From the NCBI RefSeq assembly GCF_000730605.1, contig NZ_BBIS01000019.1:1-64000 (forward strand): DNA of 64,000 nt, read 5' to 3'. This document shows, piece after piece, positions 31,507 to 40,266 of this stretch (its first letter is position 1; every line of letters starts with the position of its first letter). The notes below the pieces were generated by a model. It was not told the DNA's origin, did not search any database, and was given only the letters and a program-made list of their open reading frames with translations. This stretch comes from Pseudomonas monteilii NBRC 103158 = DSM 14164. GTDB taxonomy: Bacteria; Pseudomonadota; Gammaproteobacteria; Pseudomonadales; Pseudomonadaceae. The position numbers and the translations under genes were made by a program.

Positions 31507-32580
31507 ATGCTGGCCTATATCCTGCGCCGCCTGCTGCTGATCATCCCGACCCTGTTCGGCATCCTGATCATCAACTTCATCATCGTCCAGGCCGCCCCCG
31601 GTGGCCCGGTCGAGCAGATGATCGCCAAGCTCGAAGGTTTCGAAGGCGCCACCAGCCGCATTGCCGGTGGCGGCGCCGAGGTCTCCGTGGCCGGCTCCAA
31701 CTACCGTGGCGCCCAAGGCCTGGACCCGGCGCTGATCGCCGAAATCGAGCGCATGTACGGCTTCGACAAGTCGCCGCCCGAGCGCCTGTGGATCATGATC
31801 AAGAACTACGCCCGACTGGACTTCGGCGACAGCTTCTTCCGTGATGCCAAGGTCGTCGACCTGATTATCGAGAAAATGCCAGTGTCGATCTCGCTGGGGC
31901 TGTGGAGCACGCTGATCATGTACCTGATCTCGATCCCGCTGGGGATCGCCAAGGCGGTGCGCCACGGCAGCCACTTCGACGTGTGGACCAGCTCGGCAAT
32001 CATCGTCGGCTACGCCATCCCGGCGTTCCTGTTCGCCATCCTGCTGATCGTGCTGTTCGCCGGCGGCAGCTATTTCGACTGGTTCCCGCTGCGCGGCCTC
32101 ACCTCCAACAATTTCGACGAGCTGAGCACCACAGGTAAAGTGCTGGACTACTTCTGGCACCTGGTGCTGCCGATTACCGCGCTGGTCATCGGCAACTTCG
32201 CCACCATGACCCTGCTGACCAAGAACAGCTTCCTCGACGAGATCAACAAACAATACGTGGTCACCGCCAAGGCCAAAGGCCTGAGCCGGCCACGGGTGCT
32301 GTATGGCCACGTGTTCCGCAATGCCATGCTGTTGGTCATCGCCGGCTTCCCTTCGGCGTTCATCGGCATCTTCTTCACCGGCTCGTTGCTGATCGAGGTG
32401 ATCTTCAGCCTCGACGGCCTGGGGCTTATGAGTTTCGAGGCGGCCATCAACCGCGACTACCCGGTGGTCTTCGGCACCCTGTTCATCTTCACCCTGCTGG
32501 GGCTGGTGGTGAAACTGATCGGCGACCTGACCTACACCCTGGTCGATCCACGCATCGACTTCGCCAGCCGGGAGCAATGA
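31507..32580 (+). CDS. nppB: Peptide ABC transporter permease (YejB-like)
   Basis: The 357-aa product is an inner-membrane permease of the DppB/YejB type. It has an N-terminal helix ([20 protein letters not shown]), a YejB-type insertion after it ([18 protein letters not shown] region) and five further helices. The EAA loop that contacts the ATPase is read in [20 protein letters not shown]. It lies in a five-gene operon with 1-bp spacings. Confidence 0.94.
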   Translation: MLAYILRRLLLIIPTLFGILIINFIIVQAAPGGPVEQMIAKLEGFEGATSRIAGGGAEVSVAGSNYRGAQGLDPALIAEIERMYGFDKSPPERLWIMIKNYARLDFGDSFFRDAKVVDLIIEKMPVSISLGLWSTLIMYLISIPLGIAKAVRHGSHFDVWTSSAIIVGYAIPAFLFAILLIVLFAGGSYFDWFPLRGLTSNNFDELSTTGKVLDYFWHLVLPITALVIGNFATMTLLTKNSFLDEINKQYVVTAKAKGLSRPRVLYGHVFRNAMLLVIAGFPSAFIGIFFTGSLLIEVIFSLDGLGLMSFEAAINRDYPVVFGTLFIFTLLGLVVKLIGDLTYTLVDPRIDFASREQ

Positions 32581-32581
32581 C

Positions 32582-33601
32582 ATGGCCTTGTCCCCCCTCA
32601 ACCGTCGGCGCTTCGAGCGCTTCAAGGCCAACCGCCGTGGCTGGTGGTCGCTGTGGCTGTTCCTGATCCTGTTCGGCCTGAGCCTGGGCGCCGAGCTGAT
32701 CGCCAACGACAAGCCAATTGCCGTGCGCTACGACGGCGAGTGGTACTTCCCGGCGTTCAAGCGCTACCCGGAAACCACGTTCGGCGGCGAGTTCCCGCTG
32801 GAAGCCAACTACAAGAGCCCGTACATCCGCGAACTGCTGGAAAAGAAAGACAGCTTCGTGCTGTGGGCGCCTATCCCGTTCAGCTACCAGAGCATCAACT
32901 ACGACCTGCGCGTGCCCGCCCCTGCGCCGCCCTCGGCGGACAACTGGCTGGGCACCGACGACCAGGGCCGCGACGTACTGGCGCGGGTGATCTACGGCTT
33001 CCGCATTTCGGTGCTGTTTGCCCTCACCTTGACCGTGGCCAGCTCCATCGTCGGCGTCATTGCCGGCGCTTTGCAGGGCTTTTATGGCGGCTGGGTCGAC
33101 CTGGCCGGGCAACGTTTTCTGGAGATCTGGTCCGGCCTGCCTGTGCTGTACCTGCTGATCATCCTGGCGAGCTTCGTGCAGCCCAACTTCTGGTGGTTGT
33201 TGGGCATCATGCTGCTGTTCTCGTGGATGAGCCTGGTGGACGTGGTACGCGCCGAGTTCCTGCGCGGGCGCAACCTGGAATACGTGCGCGCCGCCCGCGC
33301 GTTAGGCATGCGCAACGGCGCGATCATGTACCGGCACATCCTGCCCAACGCCATGATCTCGACCATGACCTTCATGCCGTTCATCCTCACCGGGGCCATC
33401 GGCACCCTCACCGCCCTGGACTTCCTCGGCTTCGGCCTGCCTGCCGGTTCACCATCGCTGGGCGAACTGGTGGCCCAGGGCAAGTCCAACCTGCAGGCGC
33501 CGTGGCTGGGCATCAGCGCCTTTGCCGTGCTGGCGCTGATGCTGAGCCTGCTGGTGTTCATCGGCGAATCCGCCCGCGATGCCTTCGACCCGAGGAAGTG
33601 A
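32582..33601 (+). CDS. nppC: Peptide ABC transporter permease (YejE-like)
   Basis: The 339-aa product is the partner permease of the DppC/YejE type. The N-terminal motif RRRFERFKANRRGWWSLWLF, a periplasmic insertion (about 45-110, YPETTFGGEFPLEANYKSPY) and the EAA loop RAARALGMRNGAIMYRHILPN are present, as is the TALDFLGFGLPAGSPSLGEL segment. It forms the translocation pore with the YejB-like subunit. Confidence 0.94.
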   Translation: MALSPLNRRRFERFKANRRGWWSLWLFLILFGLSLGAELIANDKPIAVRYDGEWYFPAFKRYPETTFGGEFPLEANYKSPYIRELLEKKDSFVLWAPIPFSYQSINYDLRVPAPAPPSADNWLGTDDQGRDVLARVIYGFRISVLFALTLTVASSIVGVIAGALQGFYGGWVDLAGQRFLEIWSGLPVLYLLIILASFVQPNFWWLLGIMLLFSWMSLVDVVRAEFLRGRNLEYVRAARALGMRNGAIMYRHILPNAMISTMTFMPFILTGAIGTLTALDFLGFGLPAGSPSLGELVAQGKSNLQAPWLGISAFAVLALMLSLLVFIGESARDAFDPRK

Positions 33602-33602
33602 C

Positions 33603-35228
33603 ATGAGTGAACAGAACCTGATCGAAGTGCGCGACCTGGCCGTTGAGTTTGTGACCGGGGACCAGGTCAACCGCGTGGTCGACGGCATCAGCTTCGACAT
33701 CCGCAAGGGCGAGACCTTGGCACTGGTAGGCGAAAGTGGCTCGGGCAAGTCCGTCACCGCGCACTCGATCCTGCGCCTGCTGCCCTACCCCCTGGCCCGC
33801 CACCCCAGCGGCAGCATCCGCTACGAAGGCAAAGACCTGCTGCAGCAGAACGAGAAGACCCTGCAACGCATTCGCGGCAACCGCATTGCGATGATCTTCC
33901 AGGAGCCGATGACCTCGCTCAACCCGCTGCACTGCATCGAAAAGCAGATCAACGAAATCCTGTTGCTGCACAAGGGCCTGACCGGCAAGGAAGCGACGGC
34001 ACGCACGTTGGAGCTGCTGGACCTGGTCGGCATACCCGAACCGCAAAAGCGTTTGAAGGCCCTGCCCCACGAGTTGTCGGGCGGACAACGCCAGCGGGTG
34101 ATGATTGCCATGGCGCTGGCCAACGAGCCGGAGTTGCTGATTGCCGACGAACCGACCACGGCGCTGGACGTGACCGTGCAGCTGAAGATCCTCGACCTGC
34201 TCAAGGAACTGCAGGCGCGCCTGGGCATGGCACTGCTGCTGATCAGCCACGACCTGAACCTGGTGCGCCGCATCGCCCACCGCGTGTGCGTGATGCAGCG
34301 CGGGCAGATTGTCGAACAAGCCGAATGCGCCACGCTGTTCAGTTCCCCGCAGCACCATTACACGCAGATGCTGATCAACGCCGAGCCCAGCGGGCTGCCG
34401 GCGGACAACCCGGTGGGCGCGCCGTTGCTTGAGGTGGATGACCTGAAGGTGTGGTTCCCGATCAAGAAGGGGCTACTGCGGCGCACCGTTGACCATGTGA
34501 AGGCGGTGGACGGCGTCAACTTCAGCCTGCCTCAAGGACAGACGCTAGGCATTGTTGGCGAGTCCGGGTCGGGCAAGTCGACGCTCGGCTTGGCGATCCT
34601 GCGGTTGATTTCCAGCCAGGGTGGCATTCACTTCCATGGGCAGAATTTGCAAGGGCTGAACCAGAAGGCCGTGCGGCCGCTGCGACGGGAAATGCAGGTG
34701 GTGTTTCAGGACCCGTTCGGCAGCCTGAGCCCGCGCATGTGCGTGGCGGACATTGTGGGCGAAGGGTTGCGCATTCACGGCATTGGTACGGCGCAGGAGC
34801 AAGAAGCGGCGATCATTGCAGCGCTGGAGGAAGTGGGGCTGGACCCGCGTACACGGCATCGCTATCCGCATGAGTTCTCGGGCGGGCAGCGCCAGCGTAT
34901 TGCGATTGCACGGGCGCTGGTGTTGAAGCCTGCGTTGATCCTGCTGGATGAGCCCACCTCCGCGCTGGACCGCACCGTGCAGCGGCAGGTGGTGGAGTTG
35001 CTGCGTAATTTGCAGCAGAAGTACAACCTGACCTACCTGTTCATCAGCCATGACCTGGCGGTGGTGAAGGCGCTGAGTCACCAGTTGATGGTGATCAAGC
35101 ATGGGCATGTGGTGGAGCAAGGGGATGCGCAGGCGATCTTCCATGCGCCGCAGCATCCGTATACGCGGCAGTTGCTGGAGGCGGCGTTTCTTGAGGTGGA
35201 TGATGCCGAACCGGGCATGATGCGCTAA
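33603..35228 (+). CDS. nppD: Peptide ABC transporter ATP-binding protein, double domain (YejF-like)
   Basis: The 541-aa product fuses two ABC ATPase domains. Walker A sequences are GESGSGKS at about residues 43-50 and 319-326. Both signature motifs (LSGGQRQR, FSGGQRQR) and both Walker B segments (LLIADEPTT, LILLDEPTS) are present. Fusion of DppD- and DppF-like halves is typical of YejF. The ATG at 33603 follows the nppC stop by 1 bp; a start eight codons upstream would overlap nppC. A strong hairpin follows the stop. Confidence 0.94.
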   Translation: MSEQNLIEVRDLAVEFVTGDQVNRVVDGISFDIRKGETLALVGESGSGKSVTAHSILRLLPYPLARHPSGSIRYEGKDLLQQNEKTLQRIRGNRIAMIFQEPMTSLNPLHCIEKQINEILLLHKGLTGKEATARTLELLDLVGIPEPQKRLKALPHELSGGQRQRVMIAMALANEPELLIADEPTTALDVTVQLKILDLLKELQARLGMALLLISHDLNLVRRIAHRVCVMQRGQIVEQAECATLFSSPQHHYTQMLINAEPSGLPADNPVGAPLLEVDDLKVWFPIKKGLLRRTVDHVKAVDGVNFSLPQGQTLGIVGESGSGKSTLGLAILRLISSQGGIHFHGQNLQGLNQKAVRPLRREMQVVFQDPFGSLSPRMCVADIVGEGLRIHGIGTAQEQEAAIIAALEEVGLDPRTRHRYPHEFSGGQRQRIAIARALVLKPALILLDEPTSALDRTVQRQVVELLRNLQQKYNLTYLFISHDLAVVKALSHQLMVIKHGHVVEQGDAQAIFHAPQHPYTRQLLEAAFLEVDDAEPGMMR

Positions 35229-35236
35229 AGATCAAA

Positions 35237-35265
35237 GTATGGGCGGTTGCTGCAACTGCCCATAC
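35237..35265 (+). terminator. Strong stem-loop after the npp operon
   Basis: GTATGGGCGGTTG (35237-35249) pairs with CAACTGCCCATAC (35253-35265), 12 of 13 positions, around a 3-base loop. No T-run follows, so it may stabilise the mRNA end rather than terminate by itself. Confidence 0.55.
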
Positions 35266-35305
35266 GCTGACCGCTGCAGGACCGTACAGCATTGGAGGCT
35301 TCCTC

Positions 35306-35416
35306 GTGACTATCTCACCGTCCCCCATCGGCCCGATGCTCAGGCACTGGCGCATGCTGAACCGGGTCAAGCAGCTGCACGCCGCGCAGATGTTCGGGGT
35401 GTGCCAGTCCCCATAG
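35306..35416 (+). pseudogene. Truncated XRE-type HTH regulator fragment or microprotein, 36 aa
   Basis: A GTG at 35306 is preceded by a perfect GGAGG at 35294-35298, seven bases away. The reading frame gives IGPMLRHWRMLNRVKQLHAA then QMFGVCQSP and a stop. This matches the first half of an XRE-family helix-turn-helix domain (helix 1, helix 2 and the turn) cut just where the recognition helix should begin. It is therefore either the remnant of a lost regulator gene or a very short expressed peptide. The rest of the 290-bp gap up to 35520 shows no continuation of the HTH in another frame that I can see. Confidence 0.5.
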
Positions 35417-35519
35417 TTCAGCCATTCATCAGATTTTCTGACAACAATCGTCTTTCATCATCAGCCAGAACAGGCATAAATTCTCCACCGTCAACTCCCA
35501 GTAGCAACGGTAGAGCCTC

Positions 35520-38450
35520 ATGTCCAGCCCACAGCACCCGTCCGCCTCCCCTGCCCTGACCACGCTGATCAGCCGTTCCGGCCTGCCCAGCCCTTCACTC
35601 AGTGAAACGCAGGCTCACGCCGTATTGCAGGCGCATTATGGTCTCGACGGTGACCTGGCGGCACTGGGCAGCCAACAGGACCTCAACTTCCGCGTGGACG
35701 CGCCGCAAGGGCGCTACGTGCTCAAGGCATGCCACGGCAGCTATGCCCAGTTGGAGCTCGAAGCACAACATGCCGCCCTGGCCTACTTGCGCGAACAGGG
35801 GTTGCCAGTACCCGCCGTGCGCCCTGCCAGCAACGGCGAAGGATTGCTGGCACTGGACATCGACGGGCAACCGCTGCGCCTGCGGCTGCTCGACTACATC
35901 GAAGGCCAACCGTTGACCCGCCTCAAACACCTGGAGCCACGCCTGATCGCTGAACTGGGCGGGCTCTGTGCGAAGCTGGACAGGGCGCTGGTCGACTTCG
36001 ATCACCCCGGCCTGGTGCGCACCCTGCAATGGGACCCGCAACATGCCCAGGCGCTGATCGACCACCTGTTGCCGGTTCTGCAAGACAGCGGACAACGCAC
36101 CCGCATCGAACACGCCACTCGCCAGGCCTGCGCGCGCCTGACGCCGCTGGTGGACCAACTGCCGATTCAGCCTGTGCACCTGGACATCACCGACGACAAC
36201 ACCGTGTGGGCGCGCAACAGTGAGCGCCAGTGGCAACTGCAAGGGGTGATCGACTTCGGCGACCTGATGCGCACCTGGCGTATCGCCGACTTGTCTGTGA
36301 CATGCGCGTCGCTGCTGCACCACGCCGAGGGCGACCCGCTGCGCATCCTGCCGGCAATTGGCGCCTATCAGGTGCTCAACCCGCTGACCGAGGCCGAGCT
36401 ACGCGCCCTGTGGCCACTGGTGATCAACCGCGCTGCGGTACTGGTGTTGAGCAGCGCGCAGCAACTGGCCGTGGACCCCAGCAACCAGTACACCCGCGAC
36501 AACGTGGCCCATGAGTGGGAAATCTTCGACACCGCCACTGCCGTGCCTTTCGCGCTGATGGAGGCCGCCATCCTCCAGGCGGCAGGCGTGCAGATCGACG
36601 TTCCAGACTTGAACGGTTGCGCCCCCCTGCTCCCCGACCTGGCCGGGCAGGAAGTAACGCGGGTCGACCTGGGTGTGCTCAGCCGCCATTGTGAAGCGGG
36701 TAACTGGGAGCAACCCGGTTTCGACCAGCACCTGCTGAGCGCGCAAACGGCCCCGGCCTGCACCCTGCACGGGCAGTATCGCCTGTCGCAAACCCATATC
36801 GACCGGCCCGAAGAGCCTGCGACCTGCGCCCTCGGCGTTGAGTTGCATGTGCCCAACGGCAGCCAGGTGCAAGCACCCGAAGCCGGCACCTGGGTGCGCC
36901 ATGGCGACGGCCGCGGTTGCCTGCAAACCGCGCACTGGGCCTTGTGGTTGCAGGGCCTGGAAGATGCACCCGCCGATGGGCAGGCGATGGAAAAAGGCCA
37001 GTCGCTGGGCCATAGCTGTGGTTTCCTCAGCGTACAGCTGTGCCTGGACCTTGCCCTACAGCCGCCCTTCTTCGCCACCCCGTCCCACGCCGACGCCTGG
37101 CTGGCCCTGTGCCCGTCGCCGGCCGCGCTGCTGGACCTGGACTGCGATGCCGAGTCGCTGCCCGACCCACAGGCCTTGCTGGCCCGCCGCGACGCCAGCT
37201 TTGCCCGCTCGCAGAAGCACTACTACGCGCAACCGCCACACATCGAACGCGGCTGGCGCAACTACCTGATCGACATGCAGGGCCGTTCGTACCTGGACAT
37301 GCTCAACAACGTCGCGGTACTGGGCCACGGCCACCCGCGCATGGTCGCAGAGTCGGCGCGGCAGTGGTCGCTGCTGAACACCAACTCGCGCTTCCACTAC
37401 GCGGCCATCACCGAGTTCTCCGAACGCCTGCTGGACCTGGCGCCCGAAGGCTTCGACCGGGTGTTCATGGTCAACAGCGGCACCGAGGCCAATGACCTGG
37501 CCATTCGACTGGCCTGGGCCTACAGCGGCGGGCGCGACTTGTTGAGCGTGCTGGAGGCCTACCACGGCTGGTCGGTGGCCACCGACGCCATCTCCACGTC
37601 CATTGCCGACAACCCGCAGGCCCTGGAAACCCGACCGGACTGGGTGCACCCGGTCGAGGCGCCGAACACCTTCCGTGGCCGATTCCGCGGTGCCGACAGC
37701 GCGGCTGACTACCTGCGTGACGTCGATGCCAAGCTGGCCGACCTCGATGCCCGTGGCCGCCAGCTGGCGGGCATCATCTGTGAACCGGTGTACGGCAACG
37801 CTGGCGGCATTTCGTTGCCGGCCGGTTATCTGCGCGACGCTTACGCCAAGGTCCGGGCCCGTGGCGGCGTGTGCATCGCCGACGAGGTGCAGGTGGGTTA
37901 TGGCCGCTTGGGCGAATACTTCTGGGGCTTCGAGGAGCAAGGCGTGGTGCCCGACATCATCACCATGGCCAAGGGCATGGGCAACGGCCAGCCGCTGGGT
38001 GTGGTCATCACCCGCCGCGAAATCGCCGAAGCGCTGGAGGCCGAGGGTTACTTCTTCTCCTCGGCCGGTGGCAGCCCGGTCAGTTGCCGCATCGGCATGG
38101 CGGTACTGGATGTGATGCAGGAAGAAGGCCTGTGGGACAACGCCCGCGACACCGGGCGCTACTTCAAGGCCCGCCTGCAGGCGCTGGTCGACAAGCATCC
38201 GCTGGCCGGCGCAGCGCATGGGTCTGGCTTCTACCTGGGGCTTGAACTGGTGCGCAATCGCGAAACGCTGGAGCCGGCTACCGAAGAAACCATGGCCCTG
38301 TGCGACCGTCTGCGTGAGCTGGGCATCTTCATGCAACCCACCGGCGACTACCTGAACATTCTCAAGATCAAACCGCCGATGTGCACCACCCGGGCGAGCG
38401 TGGACTACTTTGTCGACAGCATTGACCGGGTGCTGGGCGAGGGGCTGTAA
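35520..38450 (+). CDS. Three-part fusion: phosphotransferase, M23-like domain, class III aminotransferase
   Basis: The 976-aa product has three regions. Residues about 20-340 form an APH/choline-kinase-like phosphotransferase with the catalytic HLDITDDN (His220, Asp222, Asn227) and the metal-binding VIDFGDL. Residues about 410-545 resemble an M23/lipoyl-like beta domain (LHVPNGSQVQAPEAGTWV, GHSCGFLSVQL). Residues about 560-976 are a class III PLP enzyme with Lys818 in TMAKGMGNG, NSGTEAND and DEVQVGYGR. C-terminal similarity is to the ethanolamine-phosphate phospho-lyase branch. I infer that the kinase phosphorylates an amino alcohol and the PLP domain then eliminates phosphate. It stands alone between a REP element and the npp operon. 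Confidence 0.85.
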   Translation: MSSPQHPSASPALTTLISRSGLPSPSLSETQAHAVLQAHYGLDGDLAALGSQQDLNFRVDAPQGRYVLKACHGSYAQLELEAQHAALAYLREQGLPVPAVRPASNGEGLLALDIDGQPLRLRLLDYIEGQPLTRLKHLEPRLIAELGGLCAKLDRALVDFDHPGLVRTLQWDPQHAQALIDHLLPVLQDSGQRTRIEHATRQACARLTPLVDQLPIQPVHLDITDDNTVWARNSERQWQLQGVIDFGDLMRTWRIADLSVTCASLLHHAEGDPLRILPAIGAYQVLNPLTEAELRALWPLVINRAAVLVLSSAQQLAVDPSNQYTRDNVAHEWEIFDTATAVPFALMEAAILQAAGVQIDVPDLNGCAPLLPDLAGQEVTRVDLGVLSRHCEAGNWEQPGFDQHLLSAQTAPACTLHGQYRLSQTHIDRPEEPATCALGVELHVPNGSQVQAPEAGTWVRHGDGRGCLQTAHWALWLQGLEDAPADGQAMEKGQSLGHSCGFLSVQLCLDLALQPPFFATPSHADAWLALCPSPAALLDLDCDAESLPDPQALLARRDASFARSQKHYYAQPPHIERGWRNYLIDMQGRSYLDMLNNVAVLGHGHPRMVAESARQWSLLNTNSRFHYAAITEFSERLLDLAPEGFDRVFMVNSGTEANDLAIRLAWAYSGGRDLLSVLEAYHGWSVATDAISTSIADNPQALETRPDWVHPVEAPNTFRGRFRGADSAADYLRDVDAKLADLDARGRQLAGIICEPVYGNAGGISLPAGYLRDAYAKVRARGGVCIADEVQVGYGRLGEYFWGFEEQGVVPDIITMAKGMGNGQPLGVVITRREIAEALEAEGYFFSSAGGSPVSCRIGMAVLDVMQEEGLWDNARDTGRYFKARLQALVDKHPLAGAAHGSGFYLGLELVRNRETLEPATEETMALCDRLRELGIFMQPTGDYLNILKIKPPMCTTRASVDYFVDSIDRVLGEGL

Positions 38451-38500
38451 GGTTGGGGTGAAGGCCTAGAGGTGCCTGCCGTGGGTTTTGCGGTGGCGCA

Positions 38501-38541
38501 CAAATCGAGCGCCGCACGGGCGGCGCTCGATCTCACAGGCG
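38501..38541. repeat. REP-like palindromic element, second complete copy
   Basis: ATCGAGCGCCGC (38504-38515) and GCGGCGCTCGAT (38520-38531) form a perfect 12-bp stem with an ACGG loop, preceded by GGTGGCGC and followed by CTCACAGGC. The unit differs from the copy at 23216 at only a few positions, mostly in the loop and flanks. It lies in a 182-bp gap that otherwise shows only a C-rich, A-rich stretch before the LysR gene. Confidence 0.88.
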
Positions 38542-38632
38542 CTGAAAACACCCCGCCAAACACCCCAAAACCCCCAAGGCATGTTCAAATAAACACCCCA
38601 TACTTGCCCCACCATGATCAGGTTTACTGACA

Positions 38633-39538
38633 ATGGCCTTTTCCAGCGACTCCCTGGCAATCTTCCTCGCCGTGCTCGACGCCGGGTCGTTCTCGGCCGC
38701 CGCCCGCAAGCTGGGCCGTGTGCCTTCAGCCGTCAGCATGGCGGTCGCCCAGCTGGAAGCAGAACTGGACCTGGTGCTGTTCGATCGGGCCACGCGCAAG
38801 GCCTTGCCCACCAGCGCCGCCCTGGCGCTGGAGCCGCAAGCCAGGCAGGTGATCTGCCAGCTCAACCTGCTCGACGCCCAGGCCCTGCAACTGCACAAGG
38901 GCCTGGAAAAGCGCCTGACCATCGCCATGGCCCCCGAACTGCAAACCGGCCGCTGGAGCCAGCCACTGGAAGTTTTGGCCCAGGAGTTTCCCAGCCTGGA
39001 AATCGAAGTGCGCTCGGCCACGCAGACCGAAGCCGTTCGCTTGCTGCACGAAGGCAGCGTGCAACTGGCGCTGGTGTTCGAGCGGCCCGGTATCGACGAA
39101 CGGGAGTCGTTCCTTGAAGCCGGCAGCCAGCTGCTGGTAGCGGTCGCTTCGCCCCGCCACCCTGCCGGCCAGAACAGCGGCACGCCATTGCCTGAAGAAG
39201 CCTTTGCAGAACAGCGGCAGATCATCGTGGCCTCGGGCAAGGCCACCGGGTCGGATCCGCGGATGGTGCTGTCGCGGCGCATCTGGCTGACCGACAGCTA
39301 CCTGGCCACGCTGGACTTGGTGCAGTCTGGCCTCGGCTGGGCCTACCTGCCGCAGCCGCTGGTCGAACCGCTGATTGCCTCAGGCGCACTGGCAGAGGTG
39401 CGCTTTGACAACATGGCCAGCCGCTTGCGCTTGTGGGTGGATATCATCTGGGTCAAGCCGCGCCCCTTGGGCTTGGGAGCGCGGCGCTATCTGGAAATCA
39501 TGCGCCAGCTGTTCGACAGGGAGCCGGCCAGAACCTGA
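38633..39538 (+). CDS. LysR-family transcriptional regulator
   Basis: The 301-aa product has the standard LysR N-terminal winged HTH (residues 1-60: SLAIFLAVLDAGSFSAAARK, SAVSMAVAQLEAELDLVLFD) and a substrate-binding domain from about 90 to the end. The end of the HTH, FDRATRKALPT, deviates from the common FxRxxRxxxLT, but the overall shape is normal. The neighbouring fusion gene (upstream, same strand) and kdpE (convergent) do not suggest a target or inducer. Confidence 0.92.
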   Translation: MAFSSDSLAIFLAVLDAGSFSAAARKLGRVPSAVSMAVAQLEAELDLVLFDRATRKALPTSAALALEPQARQVICQLNLLDAQALQLHKGLEKRLTIAMAPELQTGRWSQPLEVLAQEFPSLEIEVRSATQTEAVRLLHEGSVQLALVFERPGIDERESFLEAGSQLLVAVASPRHPAGQNSGTPLPEEAFAEQRQIIVASGKATGSDPRMVLSRRIWLTDSYLATLDLVQSGLGWAYLPQPLVEPLIASGALAEVRFDNMASRLRLWVDIIWVKPRPLGLGARRYLEIMRQLFDREPART

Positions 39539-39570
39539 TGCCCTTTCACCCACCGGGGTAGATGCCCGGA

Positions 39571-40266
39571 TCAAGCGACCGGCGCTACCAACCTGTACCC
39601 TACCCCCGCCTCGGTAATGATGAACCGTGGCGCCGTGGGGTCATCACCCAGCTTCTGGCGCAGATGCCCGACCACGATCCGCAAGTAATGGGTGTCTTCC
39701 ACATGGGTAGGCCCCCAGATGTCCTTGAGCAACTGCTGCTGGGTAATCACCCGCCCCGGATGCCCGGCCAACAGCGCCAGCAAGGCATACTCCTTGCGCG
39801 TCAGCGCCACCTCGACGCCCTCCAGCGTCACCCGGCGGAAGGCAAAATCCACGGTCAACGGCCCGAAGCTGGCCGCCACCTCCGAACCACCGGTCTGCGG
39901 CACCTGGCGCAGCAGGGCACGCACCCGCGCCAAGAACTCCTGGATGCCGAAGGGCTTGGTCACATAGTCGTTCGCCCCGCCATCCAGCGCATCCACCTTC
40001 TGGACCTCACCGGCGCGCACCGACAACACCATTACCGGCACCGCACTCCACTCGCGCAGCTCACGCAGCACCTGCTGGCCGTCCATGTCCGGCAGGCCCA
40101 GGTCCAGCACCACCAGGTCCGGCTTGCCCAATGCTGCCTGAGTGAGCCCTTCCTCACCGGTTGCGGCTTCGATCACCTTGTAACCCTGGGAGGCCAGGCT
40201 GATGCGCAGGAACTTGCGGATCTGCGGTTCATCGTCGATGACCAACAGGGTGGCGGACTGGCTCAT
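39571..40266 (-). CDS. kdpE: Response regulator KdpE
   Basis: KdpE is the OmpR-type response regulator that activates kdpFABC when potassium is low. The 231-aa product has a receiver domain with the acidic pair Asp11-Asp12, phospho-acceptor Asp55 (VVLDLGLPDMDG) and Lys in YVTKPFG, and a C-terminal winged helix (RKEYALLALLAGHPGRVITQ). Its start overlaps the kdpD stop by four bases. Confidence 0.96.
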   Translation of the reverse strand: MSQSATLLVIDDEPQIRKFLRISLASQGYKVIEAATGEEGLTQAALGKPDLVVLDLGLPDMDGQQVLRELREWSAVPVMVLSVRAGEVQKVDALDGGANDYVTKPFGIQEFLARVRALLRQVPQTGGSEVAASFGPLTVDFAFRRVTLEGVEVALTRKEYALLALLAGHPGRVITQQQLLKDIWGPTHVEDTHYLRIVVGHLRQKLGDDPTAPRFIITEAGVGYRLVAPVA

